In this document: one piece after another, positions 11,082 to 21,586 of the stretch
How the letters are laid out: every line of letters begins with the position of its first letter
How positions within the stretch are numbered: the first letter of the stretch is position 1
NCBI GenBank assembly: GCA_028583415.1
Contig: CM053271.1
Location: 84,255,789-84,319,788, forward strand
Origin: Protea cynaroides
Lineage: Eukaryota; Streptophyta; Magnoliopsida; Proteales; Proteaceae
Reading direction: 5' to 3'
Length of the DNA stretch: 64,000 bases
Made by a program: the position numbers and the translations under genes
The notes under the pieces: generated by a model
The model's database searches: none
What the model was told of the DNA's origin: nothing
What the model saw: the letters and a program-made list of their open reading frames with translations, nothing else

Positions 11082-11319
11082 GGGATCCAAATCGTCCCCT
11101 CCCTGTAGTACAGGGAGGAGGGGAGGGAGACGTCCCCATCGGATGGCCGACACGTGGCTCTCGGGAAAATCCGAGCCCTATGTCCGAGCTGACACCCCCT
11201 ATCGGCTCGGCTTGTTTGCTGGGTGTCGAATCGGACGTGGGGCTCGGATTTTCCCGAGAGCCATGTGTCGGCCATCCGACGGGGGCGTCTCCCTCTAGGG
11301 GAGGAGATGATTTGAATCC
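11082..11319. mobile_element. Fold-back MITE, 238 bp, with 8-bp target duplication
   Basis: Two arms of about 110 bp are near-perfect reverse complements (for example GGATGGCCGACACGTGGCTC at about 11142 against GGATGGCCGACACATGGCTC read from the other strand at about 11277). A spacer of about 20 bp lies between them. CCTTATTC flanks both ends (11074-11081 and 11320-11327). An 8-bp duplication suggests hAT-type mobilisation. The frames through it are mirror artefacts. Confidence 0.85.
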
Positions 11320-12747
11320 CCTTATTCTTGGTGATCACCAATTGGCAGCCCTACACGTCATTGATGTCTAGAAATGGACAAAGTACATTGAATCCATGGC
11401 GGAACTAGATTCAACCAACAAAACACAAGAGTTCGATTTTTCATCAGAAAAGATATATAAGGCTTGATAGCACTAACAAACTACATCAACACTGGACAGA
11501 CAAGCCGATCAATAAATCCCACCTTGATTTCTACTGCCCACTTTAAATCTAAACAATCTTGTTGAAGGCACCTGAAAAGACTGAAAATGTATAAGCAAAG
11601 TTTCACATACCAATATATACGGACATGTCTGAAACACTGGTCTCTCTGAGAAGTTTCTTCAAACACCCCAAGGCCACTCTAGACTGTAAAGATTATCTCT
11701 TCCGATAACTGCCGTTCTGGGCTGCGTCACTCCGTGAGCTACTTAAACAGCATCATGAACTAACACGATACACCAACTTCTGGCGGGTTCAAGATGTAGA
11801 ATCATGTACCAAACCCAAATCTCAAGTAAAGTGAAGGAAACTTTACTATGTCGATCTTTTCTTTTCTGTTCTTTTCATTATTTTTTTCCCAGTTTTCTCT
11901 TTTTCGTCCTTTCATCCATTTCTAAATATGCCCAACAGTCTTCCTTTCTATTTGTCTTTTCCTTACTTGTCCAACATGGATTCCATCCTTTTTGATGTCA
12001 TGACACGATCAATCAGAAGATTCCTTTCGTAGGTGTCTGCCCGCCGCTTCATTTCTCAGGTCCATTTTTTTCCATGGTTTTGGAACTTGGATCGCTCCCG
12101 CCCCCGCCGCGGGCAATAGTAACCCAACCAATACATGGGGGATGTGCCTTCACCGTTCGATCCACGACCGAATAACCGGGTTTTTCCATGGTTTTGAGCT
12201 TTCGCATAGCATAGAATACGTGCAGAATAATTTTTTTTTTAATTTTTTTTTTTGATGCAGAATAATTTTAATTTGGCTCTGATTAAATGTCATCATAAAA
12301 ACACAATACATAATTTTAGAATAAATTATAAGTACCTCCCTATATTTTGTCTTAATTCTAATAAACCTTAAATCTTTCAATCAATTACAATTATACCTTA
12401 TTTTTAAATGGTGTTAAACCCCGGAATAATTTTAAAGACAAAATATCACTTTCAAAATAAAATTACTTTTCTTTTTAATATGCCCTCTCTCTCATCTCCC
12501 TCGCACCGAACGAATCGATAGAAAAAAAATGGAAAACGCCAGCCAAACCCCACCTGAGCATCTCCTTCTTATCTCCCTGAATTCGAATTCGTTGATTTTT
12601 TTGATCGGGAAGCTTTGTTTTCTTCTTACTGTTCTCTTGCTTAACGTATTTGTTTCTTTTATCTGATCTCTTTCTCTTGAGCAGGAGACCCTGGCTATTG
12701 CTATTGAAGGCTTCTCAATCAGGTAGGATCCAAGAAAGAGGTTGTAC
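11320..12747. other. Non-genic stretch
   Basis: No gene recognised. A GC-rich patch at 12090-12180 (CCCGCCCCCGCCGCGGGC) stands out from its AT-rich surroundings. A poly(T) micro-insertion is listed separately at 12221-12269. Confidence 0.45.
12221..12269. mobile_element. Poly(T) micro-insertion with 14-bp target duplication
   Basis: TGCAGAATAATTTT occurs at 12221-12234 and again at 12256-12269, separated by about 21 nt that are almost all T. This is the footprint expected of an extremely 5'-truncated, poly(A)-primed retroposition on the minus strand. T runs blur the exact borders. Confidence 0.5.
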
Positions 12748-12866
12748 CTATTTAGGCTAGACTTGTTGGTGCCAAGCACCAGCTTCTTTATGTGGAGGAC
12801 AGGGATGAAATCCTCCACGGCCTTTGCCGTTTCGTCGCTCTCGATCAATATTGTATCAAATCTCAC
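12748..12866 (-). CDS. Possible exon of a universal-stress-like (USP) domain
   Basis: Lies between acceptor TTGAACAG and donor AATAG/GTACAA and encodes about 40 residues with VRFDTILIESDETAKAVEDF and IKKLVLGTNKSSL. This resembles the nucleotide-binding half of USP-like domains that precede kinase or U-box regions in plants (pattern acidic-x-AKA, then KLVxGTxxSSL). Neighbouring exons were not found on either side, so it is a fragment or a gene I cannot complete. Confidence 0.4.
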
Positions 12867-13650
12867 CTGTTCAATTTTTTAAATGTGCAATTGCAGGTCC
12901 AGGGTTCCAATAGCCCAGGATCTCATCAGCAGGCACGGCCAGCATTCTAAAGAAGCGAGTCCATACTGCTGGCTGGAGCATGATCCCTGCGCCAAGCATA
13001 TAAAAAAAAAACAGCAGAAATTATAGATCCTATCATCACGTGGTGCACTAAGAACTTTCTTCAAACTCTCCCTTTTGATGGCGGATGATGCCTTTAGATA
13101 AACTCGAAATTGCAAGACATGGTGAGATGAATAGTAGTGAACCTGGGTCAAATGGATACCACACAATTTCTGCTTATGGACGATGATTTATGGATAATAA
13201 GTCTCTGATTCTTTAGATAATCACAATCTCCTCAATAAATTTCTTTCTTTCTCGCACTTGCACCATCAAAAGCGATAACAATTGAAACGTTTAGAGTAGT
13301 AGAAGACCGAGTCAGCAGTTGCAGAGCCTTCAAATAAAAAAAATTCCCCCTCTTCGATGATTTTCTTTGTTATATAATACCTTTTCTCCCCGCGAAGAGA
13401 TGCGGACTGCAGATTCAAGAACGGGAGCAAAGTCTTAATGGTTTTGAATATTTTGCCTAATCTGGAGCAAATGCAAGAATGGCTTTTTCGATTCGATAAT
13501 CGCCGCCTCTGTCTCTCCATCGTCCCCTTCAATACCTCCTACGAGTCATGTGCTTCCTTCAAGACTTTCAAATCCACCTCCTAATCAAGCTTCGCAGTTT
13601 CGAGGCATACTCTCTGCACTACCGATTCACTCGTTAAAATATCAAATCCT
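12867..13650. other. Unassigned region upstream of the possible USP exon
   Basis: Minus-strand frames at 12879-13166 and 13266-13532 show no recognisable domain. They could include upstream exons of the USP-like fragment, but no convincing join was found. Confidence 0.3.
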
Positions 13651-14560
13651 CAATACAAGAAAATGGGTCTATGGCGGCGTTTGTAATTGCCGCCGTAGAT
13701 ACTTTAAACGCCTCCAAAATCTACACCGGCGTTTCATTAAACGCCGCAAAACCGACGTTGAAGTTAGCATAGCCATAGCCATAAAGTTACGGCGTTTGTT
13801 GCAAATAAAGGTGTCAAAAATGGGCCCGGCCCGATAGCACGGACTGAGCCTTAATAGACAGGTTTCGATCTAGGCTTGTAAAGCCCGACACCGTTTCAGC
13901 CCAAACTGAAACCAAACTAGCCCGAACCGATAAAACCCAACCCAAACACCAGTAAGGTCCATTCAGGCCCAATTTCTTAATTTTAATGATTTTAAATTAA
14001 TAGATTGTGTTACACTATTATAGATCACTTCATGATCCAAAAGATTATGTGAATCTATAGTTGAAAAGATTATGTTAATTATTACAGTTTATTAAATTAA
14101 ATTACATACATATGGAAGGAATAATACTAATTTTATAGATAGAAATAATAAAATAGGTTATATAGATTACATATAAAAGGGCCTGATAAGCCCGATAAGC
14201 CCGGTCCGGACCGAACCAGCCCGAAATCATCTCAATAAGCCCAGCCAAATAACAAATCGACACAAGACCAGCCCGTTAGTTATTGTATCCAGTGCAGCCC
14301 ACTCAGCCCTAACTCTTAATGGACATGTTTTGGGCTGGGCTTATAAAACCCGATACCGGTTCAGCTCGAACCTAAACCGGCCTGGACCAGCCCGTTGACA
14401 CCTTTAGTTGCAAACGCCCATGTAGATAATCTATCCGGCATTTATTTATAAACGTTACAAATGCCGTAGTGTACTATAAAATGTTTATATGATACAACGT
14501 TTGCTAGTAAACGCCATTAACCTATGCCAGCTGGGGTTTTCTAGAAAACGCCGCTACACG
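13651..14560. mobile_element. CACTA (En/Spm)-like terminal fragment
   Basis: CAATACAAGAAAAT at 13651-13664 closely resembles the plant CACTA terminus CACTACAAGAAAA. It is followed by many copies of the subterminal word GGCGTTT/AAACGCC (13672-13800, resuming 14408-14560), the usual CACTA subterminal pattern. A nested element (13809-14403) interrupts it. No right terminus or transposase was found, so the right border is uncertain. Confidence 0.6.
13809..14403. mobile_element. Nested element with AGGTGTCAA ends, GGCC-rich arms
   Basis: Starts AGGTGTCAAAAATGGGCCCG and ends with the inverse (TTGACACCT at 14395-14403). Both arms are rich in GCCCGG/CCGAACC/AGCCC words in opposing orientation; the middle is AT-rich. 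It interrupts the subterminal-repeat array of the CACTA-like fragment, and GTTGCAA lies just outside both ends, so a target duplication is possible but not exact. Confidence 0.65.
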
Positions 14561-14562
14561 AT

Positions 14563-14695
14563 ATGTTTTTTTTTTTTTTTTTTATATAATACCCATTTTT
14601 GTGTCATCACAGCTATAACCTGCTTTAGCAAAAATATGTTTTTCTTTTATATAAAATACTATTTCATCAGCTCTATAACCTGTTTTGTCACATAT
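14563..14695. repeat. Imperfect tandem duplication, about 75-bp unit
   Basis: ATATGTTTTT(n)TATATAATAC, then CATCACAGCTATAACCTGCTTT, is followed by a diverged second copy (ATATGTTTTTCTTTTATATA, then CATCAGCTCTATAACCTGTTTT). Confidence 0.65.
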
Positions 14696-14744
14696 ATCAC
14701 TGCTTAACTATCAAAAGAAGCAACATATAAAAATCTAATATAAA

Positions 14745-14963
14745 ATCCCATAAGGTTTTGAAGATTACATCAAAGTCAAGAACACAAAAATTTGAATACG
14801 AAAGTTGAGTGGCCATGCTAAATCCCATTGCTTCAAGACCAATGCAACTAATTCGCTTTACAGAATCTAATGTGGTAGTAACTTCATCTGCTAAGTATTC
14901 GGGACTGTAGGACTCTACATTAAATGCATCTGTAATACTTATTTCAAGTACCGTTTCCCAAAC
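14745..14963 (-). pseudogene. Fragment of a ketose-bisphosphate aldolase/6PGDH-like protein gene
   Basis: After a good acceptor (TCTTTTTCAG) the frame encodes about 70 residues ending in SVKRISCIGLEAMGFSMATQ then LSYSNFCVLDFDV. That is a Rossmann NAD-binding start (GLGAMGxGMA type) like the hydroxyisobutyrate-dehydrogenase-like part of the large plant class-II ketose-bisphosphate aldolase fusion (At1g18270 type). The GxGxxG core is degraded (IGLEAMG) and similarity stops after about residue 70. It lies just beyond the CACTA-like fragment, so capture by a transposon is possible. Confidence 0.5.
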
Positions 14964-15014
14964 CTGAAAAAGATTAACACTGTATAAGTATTGCATACTG
15001 TCAAATATTAACAT

Positions 15015-16214
15015 AGTAGATTAAAGAAGGGTAAATTACACTAAGAAATCAAATACATCAATCTATCTTCTGGTTTTTGATGGTAGTTGTACATTCACTA
15101 AAAAATCAAATACATACAATTTATCTTGTATTGTAAGTATTCTCATTTTTTTACCAAAAAAAAAAAGAAGTAGGTTATCTCTTTTTCCCTTACAATACAT
15201 ATTACCTTGTCTATTTGAATGATGCATACCAAGCCATTGAAATCAATTTTTAACAAAATCATGCAGTCATGTAAGATATGTATGTACTCCAAACCAGACC
15301 ATACACCGATCCTGGAGAGCATTTCCCTTTTATTTCAAATGAATTGGATTGAGAGCTACTGTCAGTATTTTTAGCTCTTATGGTCTTGATGTTGTTCCCA
15401 TTGTTCTGTGTAAAAAGATGATGAAAAAAAAAAAATAGGAAGACTAATATGGATTGAAAAAAAATTCATGTACACTCCATCAAGGATTGCTAACATCATC
15501 TACACCCACAAGATTATGAAAACATCACCTAGGTCCCAAATACTTTGCTGCTAATCAAAGAAGTCCACTCCGTCACAAGATTCCCGTTAGATGCTGATGT
15601 CAGCTGCATTGGACTATTTCATGGACGATATTACCCTTAGAGTAAAGGTAAAAGACAATTTTACCCTTCTTCTTCTTTCTTCTTCTTCTTTCCTTCATCT
15701 TCTACTGCTCTCGAATTGGTCGATTCTGAATTTCAGAATCTTGAGTTCAGTTGTGAGATTCTGAATTTTAGAATCTTGACTTCGCTATGGTCCACATGGT
15801 TTCTGCTCCTTTTAACTTCTTCCGTCTTCCCTATAGCCCTCTTTGTCTTGAATGGAGCAGACGAGAGAATAGAGAGGGAGATGGTCTTTCAGGTGGACAA
15901 GTTAAAACACAATGCGTATTTGAGGAATCTACCATTGACTATTCGATTGAAATCTTAATGGGGAGCTTGGTTCCTTGCTGCCTAAGTTTCTCTGTTTCTA
16001 TGCCCATTCCCGCCAAGACCTAATTATGATGTAAATGGATAGTTGAAGTTTTGGATCAGATTCGAATTTGAAGGAATAGGAATTCGAGCGATGGGATTCG
16101 GATTCGAATTTGGATGTTGGGTTCCCCCAGAATTCATGGGATCGACTCTCCTGGCTCCACCAGAGGTGGGATTTTAGGATTTAAGGTATTGGGGATAAAC
16201 AAGAGAGAGATGGT
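15015..16214. other. Non-genic stretch; ends at the left break of element E1
   Basis: No gene recognised. TTCTTCTTCTTTCTTCTT tracts lie at 15660-15700, and GATTCTGAATTT/GAATCTTGA words repeat at 15720-15785. The retroelement to the right loses its similarity to E2 between about 16130 and 16215, and no 5' LTR or primer site is found here. Confidence 0.45.
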
Positions 16215-17248
16215 ATCGGGAGGAGGCTGAGATGGTCCTGCTGCAGGTATGGGCTGGGGTTCTGGTGTAGAAATATCCTCTATCTGTTCATCATCATCAC
16301 TCCATACCTTTGCCGCATAAGCTGCATTGGCTGCTGCTGCTGCTGCCCTCCTAAGCCAACGTGGGAGAGCTTCTAACTCGTCATCACTGATCGACAGGTT
16401 GTCCATCTTCATCCGGACAATGACATCACAGTCAATGTTTGATGTCATGGTATCCTCGACCGTGATCTCATCCCTCATATCTACTCGAAGGCGCTACAGG
16501 AGCGTAGTGATAAGCTGGCCATAAGGAAGGTTGCTTATCTGGTCAAGCATGGTAGCCTGAAGCATAGTCCTGATAATGATGTAGTGTAGACATACCTGCT
16601 CTCTAGTGTAGACGCAATAAGTGAGGTACTGTGTAAGCTGAGAGACCTCACTATAGTGGCCGCTTTGAGGAACGATCTCGTGCTGAATAATGCGGCAATA
16701 GACTCGAGGAAGAGGCCGTAGATTTGCTGTCTTCATGGGTTCCCCTGGGATAAGAATCTGCTTCGTGACCTCCTGGCACAGATCATCAGTAAAGAAACCT
16801 TTCACCTTAGGAGCGTAATAAACCAAGTCACCATCATTGGGAATCCCCAAGAGATCAGCAAGCTGGTGAGTGTTGAAGGATATGGAAACACCCTTGACAA
16901 AGCCGATGAGGCGGATGTCCCTACAGTGGCTGAAATCGTTAACATCCCCCTCGACCTCCAGGTTAGCATAGAAGTGCTTTACCAGATTGGGTCGGTAATC
17001 ATTCAGTAAGTGATCACTGGTAACCACCTAAGTGCACCAAAGACTGCTTCAACGTCAAACTGCTGGAGTTGCTCTAGGTTCACGCAGCATTCAGACTCTA
17101 TGTTTTTCTCTTCGACCATGGGAAACGGACTTCTGCCGTCGGCGAGCGAAACCACCACTCTTAAAATTGCAGAACAGGCGGGTGCGAGCGATTCATGCCT
17201 GGAGCATATGCGTGCTTACCTGCACCACGACATCGAGACATTGTTTAA
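16215..17248 (-). pseudogene. Antisense accessory gene of E1 (coding exon)
   Basis: Runs opposite to gag-pol. The exon starts at 17248 after acceptor TATTTTGTAG, with ATG at 17241-17239. The body (about 16960-16500) holds LVKHFYANLEVEGDVNDF, VKGVSISFNTHQLADLLGIP, RVYCRIIQHEIVPQSGHY and PYGQLITTLL, collinear with the antisense gene of E2 at 57235-58542. This resembles the plant-retroelement accessory domain often labelled putative plant transposon protein (PF20167 as I recall). An Ala-rich stretch and an acidic linker (SDDDEQIEDIS) follow. Broken by an in-frame TAG at 16496-16494 and by frame changes between about 17000 and 17230. Function unknown. Confidence 0.7.
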
Positions 17249-17677
17249 CTACAAAATAAAATAACACAATGAGAATTAGTCGAGATTTTTCAAAAATTTC
17301 GACAGCATAACGATAGTATTTGCAAAATCCTCAAACTTGCCCAAAAATCTGGGTAGGAGGACTTACGTAATCATATAGCAACAAATTGAGGCTAAGTAAT
17401 CCTCAAACAAGCAACAAATTCAACATTTACAAGAAAAATCGATTTTTGACCAAAACCTAGGTCAAAAATCCAAAAAAAAATTTGATTTTGAGTAAACCAT
17501 ATGGTGGAACCTCAAATAAATTGAAGTCTTTTGTTCATAGAAGTCCTAAAACTATTTCTAAACCAAAGAAAAAGAGTTTCTACAATTAGAATCTTCTAAA
17601 TCTAGGAAAACCTAGTTTTTGGGCAAGAAACCATGAAGAAACGATGTAAAAAGAGAAAGAGGAAGGAAGAAACTTAC
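17249..17677 (-). other. 5' intron of the E1 antisense gene
   Basis: Donor CTCCAA/GTAAGTTTCT at 17677-17676 and acceptor TTTTATTTTGTAG ending at 17249 define a 429-nt intron just before the antisense start codon. E2 has an intron at the same place of almost the same length (442 nt). The shared position and size support a real, spliced antisense transcript. Confidence 0.6.
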
Positions 17678-17837
17678 TTGGAGAGGTTGTAAGTCACTCT
17701 TGGGAGAGAAGAATCGATTTTGCAAGTACCGGTCGGACTGTAGCAACTCACCAAGTCAAAGAGGAATCGCCACCAGAGAGGAAATGAGAAGAAAAGTGAG
17801 AAATGAGTCAAAATTTACGATTTTAAATCCTTTTTGG

Positions 17838-18080
17838 GCATACCGGTCGACGGTTTTGCCCTATTCCGGTCGACTGGTACCCCCGGGATAGTCGACCGGT
17901 ACCTCTCGGTCAAGAAAAATTTCTGACCAGTCTATTATACAGGTAGCACCATACCATACAGGGCTACGACCGGTACATCGACCGGTACCCCTCGGGAAGT
18001 CCGAGAGGTTTGTCCGCCTGACCATACCGGTCGCACTATGTTCTACAGTGCCGTGACCGGTATGTTGCGACCGGACAAGT
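17838..18080. promoter_or_regulatory. Inverted-repeat word cluster between divergent antisense gene and gag (E1)
   Basis: At least nine copies of ACCGGTCG/CGACCGGT-type words (for example CATACCGGTCGAC, GTCGACCGGTACC, GCGACCGGT) in both orientations. The same word recurs in the 3' LTR of this element at 23337-23390 and 23908-24060. Position suggests a shared control region for two divergent transcripts; binding by an element-encoded protein is inference. Confidence 0.6.
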
Positions 18081-18230
18081 ATTCTAAGCCTAGAAAATTT
18101 TGAGAAAAAATTTTAAAATTTTGATTAAAATTTTGCATTACAATTTCCGCCTCATACTTGTTATAGAGTAACACTATTATGGCAAATGTGACTATTCGAA
18201 TGTACCTCATGTGTTATGTCTCCTTCTCAG

Positions 18231-19590
18231 ATCCAAACAGGGAAGAGTAATCTGAGATAGCAGGCGAAAACGGTCGCAGAGGTTCACGAAAATGTCACCA
18301 CTTAAGGGTACGTCAAGCCTAAGACAATGTGGAAATAAAAAATGTTAGTGAGCAGAACCTGAACCCAGAAGGTGGAACCCCAATGAGGAATGACGGGGAC
18401 AGGACACCAATAAGGAACGGTGGAGAAGGGCAGAGTCACAAGGCACCAACAAATCTGCCAGGCCCTCGTCACACCAATTCTGAGACTATAGTGACAAATC
18501 TGGTCTACTCGATGGAAGCTCAGTAGAAGGCTTTCTTGAATGAGATGCTGAAGATGTTCAGGCCATCGGGATATATCCCCACAGAAGGTATGCCTGAGTC
18601 TGGGGGAAATAACGTCGCACTGCTAGTGGATCGTAGTACTGGGCCGGTGGGCCAAGAACAAAACCCACAACTACCACAACAATTCCCAACATCATCTGCC
18701 TATGAAGGGATTTATCCGTACCCACCACCATGGTATGGAACGAGTGCACAGGGACAAAATGACCTAAGCTGAGCTGTGGATAAGTTTTTGAAACTAAAAC
18801 CCCCTACCTTCACAGGGAAACCAGGAAAACCAGTATGGCCTGCACAATGGGTTGCTGAGATGGAGAAGAACTTTTGTTTGATGATTTACACAGAGGATGA
18901 GAAGGTGTTATTTTCTATACACATGCTTAAGGAAGATGTGAATGCCTGGTGGAATTCTACCCGGACATACTTGGAGACAAAGCACACCCAAATCATCGAA
19001 ATATTCAAGGGAGCCTTCTTCGACAAGTACTCCCCAAAAAGTTTTGTGATCAAATGGAGAAGGAATTCTTCAACTTGCAACAATCCCAGATGACTGTAGA
19101 TGTGTACCAGCAGAAGTACAAAGAGTTGTTCTTCTTTGCTCCAACGAGCATGTAAGAGGAGGAAACCAAAACCCGTAGGTTCACTATGGGATTGCAAGGA
19201 AGTATCCGGGAGAATGTTTTGGGTTTAGAGAAGAAGGTGTATAATGAAGCTGTGTAGATCGCTAGGGTGATCGAATCAAGCCAAAGAGCCAGCTTCTTTG
19301 CTCAAAATAGGGGACTAAAGAGGCCTGCTACTGAGACTTCTGGTGGAGGGAACACTAGACCCTTCCGGCCATACATGGCTTAGTCTGTTGTGGTGCCAAC
19401 AAGGAATACTATTGCACAACCACCACCACAAGTAGCTGGTCAGAACCCTAACGTCAAATGTTTCAACTGCCAGCAATTGGGCCATTATGCAAAGACTTGC
19501 ACTCTACCAAGGAAGCAACTGCCACAGTAAGGGAAGATATTTGCAGTCCCTACAGAGGAAGCAGTCGCATCACCTGATGTGGTTACTGGT
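18231..19590 (+). pseudogene. E1 gag, with upstream splice acceptor
   Basis: A strong acceptor (TCTCCTTCTCAG, AG at 18229-18230) precedes a probable start ATG at 18292. Gag features: MEKNFCLMIYTEDEKVLF and WWNSTRTYLETKH (retrotransposon gag core), ENVLGLEKKVYNEAV, and a CCHC zinc knuckle CFNCQQLGHYAKTC at about 19459-19500. At least five in-frame stops and a frameshift near 19060 disrupt it; several stops (TAG for CAG) fit C-to-T change. Capsid/nucleocapsid role in the family. Confidence 0.8.
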
Positions 19591-19669
19591 ATGATTCCGT
19601 CCCTTACTATTTTTCTTACTATTTTGTTATGTATGAGCATGTAGAAATAAGGGATAAGTAAATTCTAGG

Positions 19670-21553
19670 AACTGTAGATATAGCCGGTTTACCCGCCAGA
19701 GTACTCTTTGACTCTGGAGCTACACACTCCTTTGTTTCTATGCCTTTTGGGAAGAGACTGGAGTTACCTGTTAAGCTCTTAACTCTAAGCTTGTTAGTTC
19801 GCTCTCCGTTGGGAGTAGAAGTGGCGTTGAATGAATGCTATGGGCCATGCTCAGTTAATATTGATGGGCGAAACCTAGAAGCGAATATGGTTCAACTCGA
19901 GATGGCAGACTTTGACGTCATCTTGGGAATGGATTGGTAGGCCATCATTCAGCTAGCTTATTATGTGTCGAAAAGAAGTTTGCTTTTAAGGATGACAATG
20001 GAAAGGAGTTTAGCTTCACTGGGATCAAGTTACCTAGGAAGCAGAAGTTGATCCTCTCTGCTCTAAAAGCTAAGAGATGCTTAGAAAAGGGAGGAGTGGG
20101 TTACTTAGTGTCTGTGGTCGACGTCATTGCAGAGGTGCCAAAGATGGAAGATCTAGATGTGGTACGTGAGTTTTCAGATGTATTTTCAGAGGACCTACCT
20201 GGATTACCTCTAGACAGGGCTACAGAGTTTGTGATAGACCTTATGCCAGGGTCGACACTGGTGTCTAAAGCACCATATAAGATGGCTCCTACGGAGTTAA
20301 CGGAGTCGAAGACCCAGTTACAAGAACTACTAGATAAGGGTTTCATACGACCAAACATATCACCGTGGGGAGCGCCTGTATTGTTCGTAAAGAAGAAGGA
20401 CGATAGCATACGACTATGTATCGACTACCGGGAGCTAAACAAGTTAACCATCAAGAACCGATACCCTTTACCTAGGATTGATGATCTGTTCAATCAGTTG
20501 CAGGGTGCAAAGGTTTTCTCGAAGATTGATCTTAGATCGGGGTATCACCAACTGAAAATCAAGGCAGGAGACATTCCGAAGACTGCTTTTAAGACAAGGT
20601 ATGGGCATTATGAGTTTCTTGTAATATCGTTCGGGTTGACTAACGCTCCAGCATCGTTCATGGAACTGATGAACCAAGTGTTTCATGACATGTTGGACAC
20701 TTCAGTCATCGTATTCATTGATGACATCTTGGTCTACTCAAATGACAGGGAGACTCATGCAACACAATTGAGAGCAGCTCTACAACGATCGAGAAGGGAG
20801 AAGCTTTACGCCAAGTTCAAGAAGTGTGAATTTTGGCTGAAGGAAGTGGCTTTCTTGGGTCATGTAGTATCTGCAGACGGTATCAAGGTAGATCCAAGCA
20901 AGATTGCAGCTGTAGTAGGATGGGAAGCATCAAAATCAGTTGCAGATATTCGTAGCTTCCTTGGATTGGCTGGTTACTATAGAAGGTTTGTGGAAGACTA
21001 CTCAAGGATCGTTGTTCCACTCATTAAACTAACCAAGAAGGTAGAGAAGTTCATATGGACAAATGAGTGTGAGAAGTGCTTTCAAACTCTAAAGGCAAGA
21101 CTAGTCTCTGCACCTATCTTGACCATCCCAGCACTAGGCTTGTCCTTCACCCTATATAAGGATGCCTTAGGGTTGGGACTTGGATGTGTATTAATGCAAG
21201 GAGATCATGTGATCGCCTACGCATCAAGACAACTGAAAGAGCATGAGAAGAACTATCCTACGCATGATCTAGAATTAACAGTGATCATACACGTAAGCAA
21301 GACATGGAGGCATTACCTGTATGGTGAAAAGTTTCAGATCAAGTCCGATCATAAGAGTTTGACTTACCTCTTCACTCAAAAGGACCTGAATATGAGGCAA
21401 AGAAGGTGGTTGGAACTACTAAAGGATTATGATTGTGACATCCAGTACCATCCGGGTAAAGCAAACGTTGTAGCTGATGCCTTAAGCAGAAAGTGGGCAT
21501 CAAAACCTGAGGCAGGACCCAGTACAAACGCTGCATTGTGTGCTGCAGCCTAG
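19670..21553 (+). pseudogene. E1 protease, reverse transcriptase and RNase H
   Basis: Protease motif LFDSGATHSF at about 19708, with GMDW near 19930 followed by a TAG. From 19934 a 539-codon open frame holds RT (SPWGAPVLFVKKKD, LCIDYRELNKLTIKNRYPLP, SKIDLRSGYHQL, and the catalytic VFIDDILVYS) and RNase H (YASRQLKEHEKNYPTHDLEL and NVVADALSRK). The RNase H first aspartate block reads LYKDALG instead of the usual YTDASG, so RNase H is probably dead even where the frame is open. The frame ends at a TAG at 21551. Confidence 0.85.
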
Positions 21554-21586
21554 GACTCAATAGGGAATGATAAATAATATATATTA

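Noticed and set aside
11051..11371. Overlapping frames on both strands around 11.2 kb
   Set aside because: Mirror-image artefacts of the fold-back MITE.
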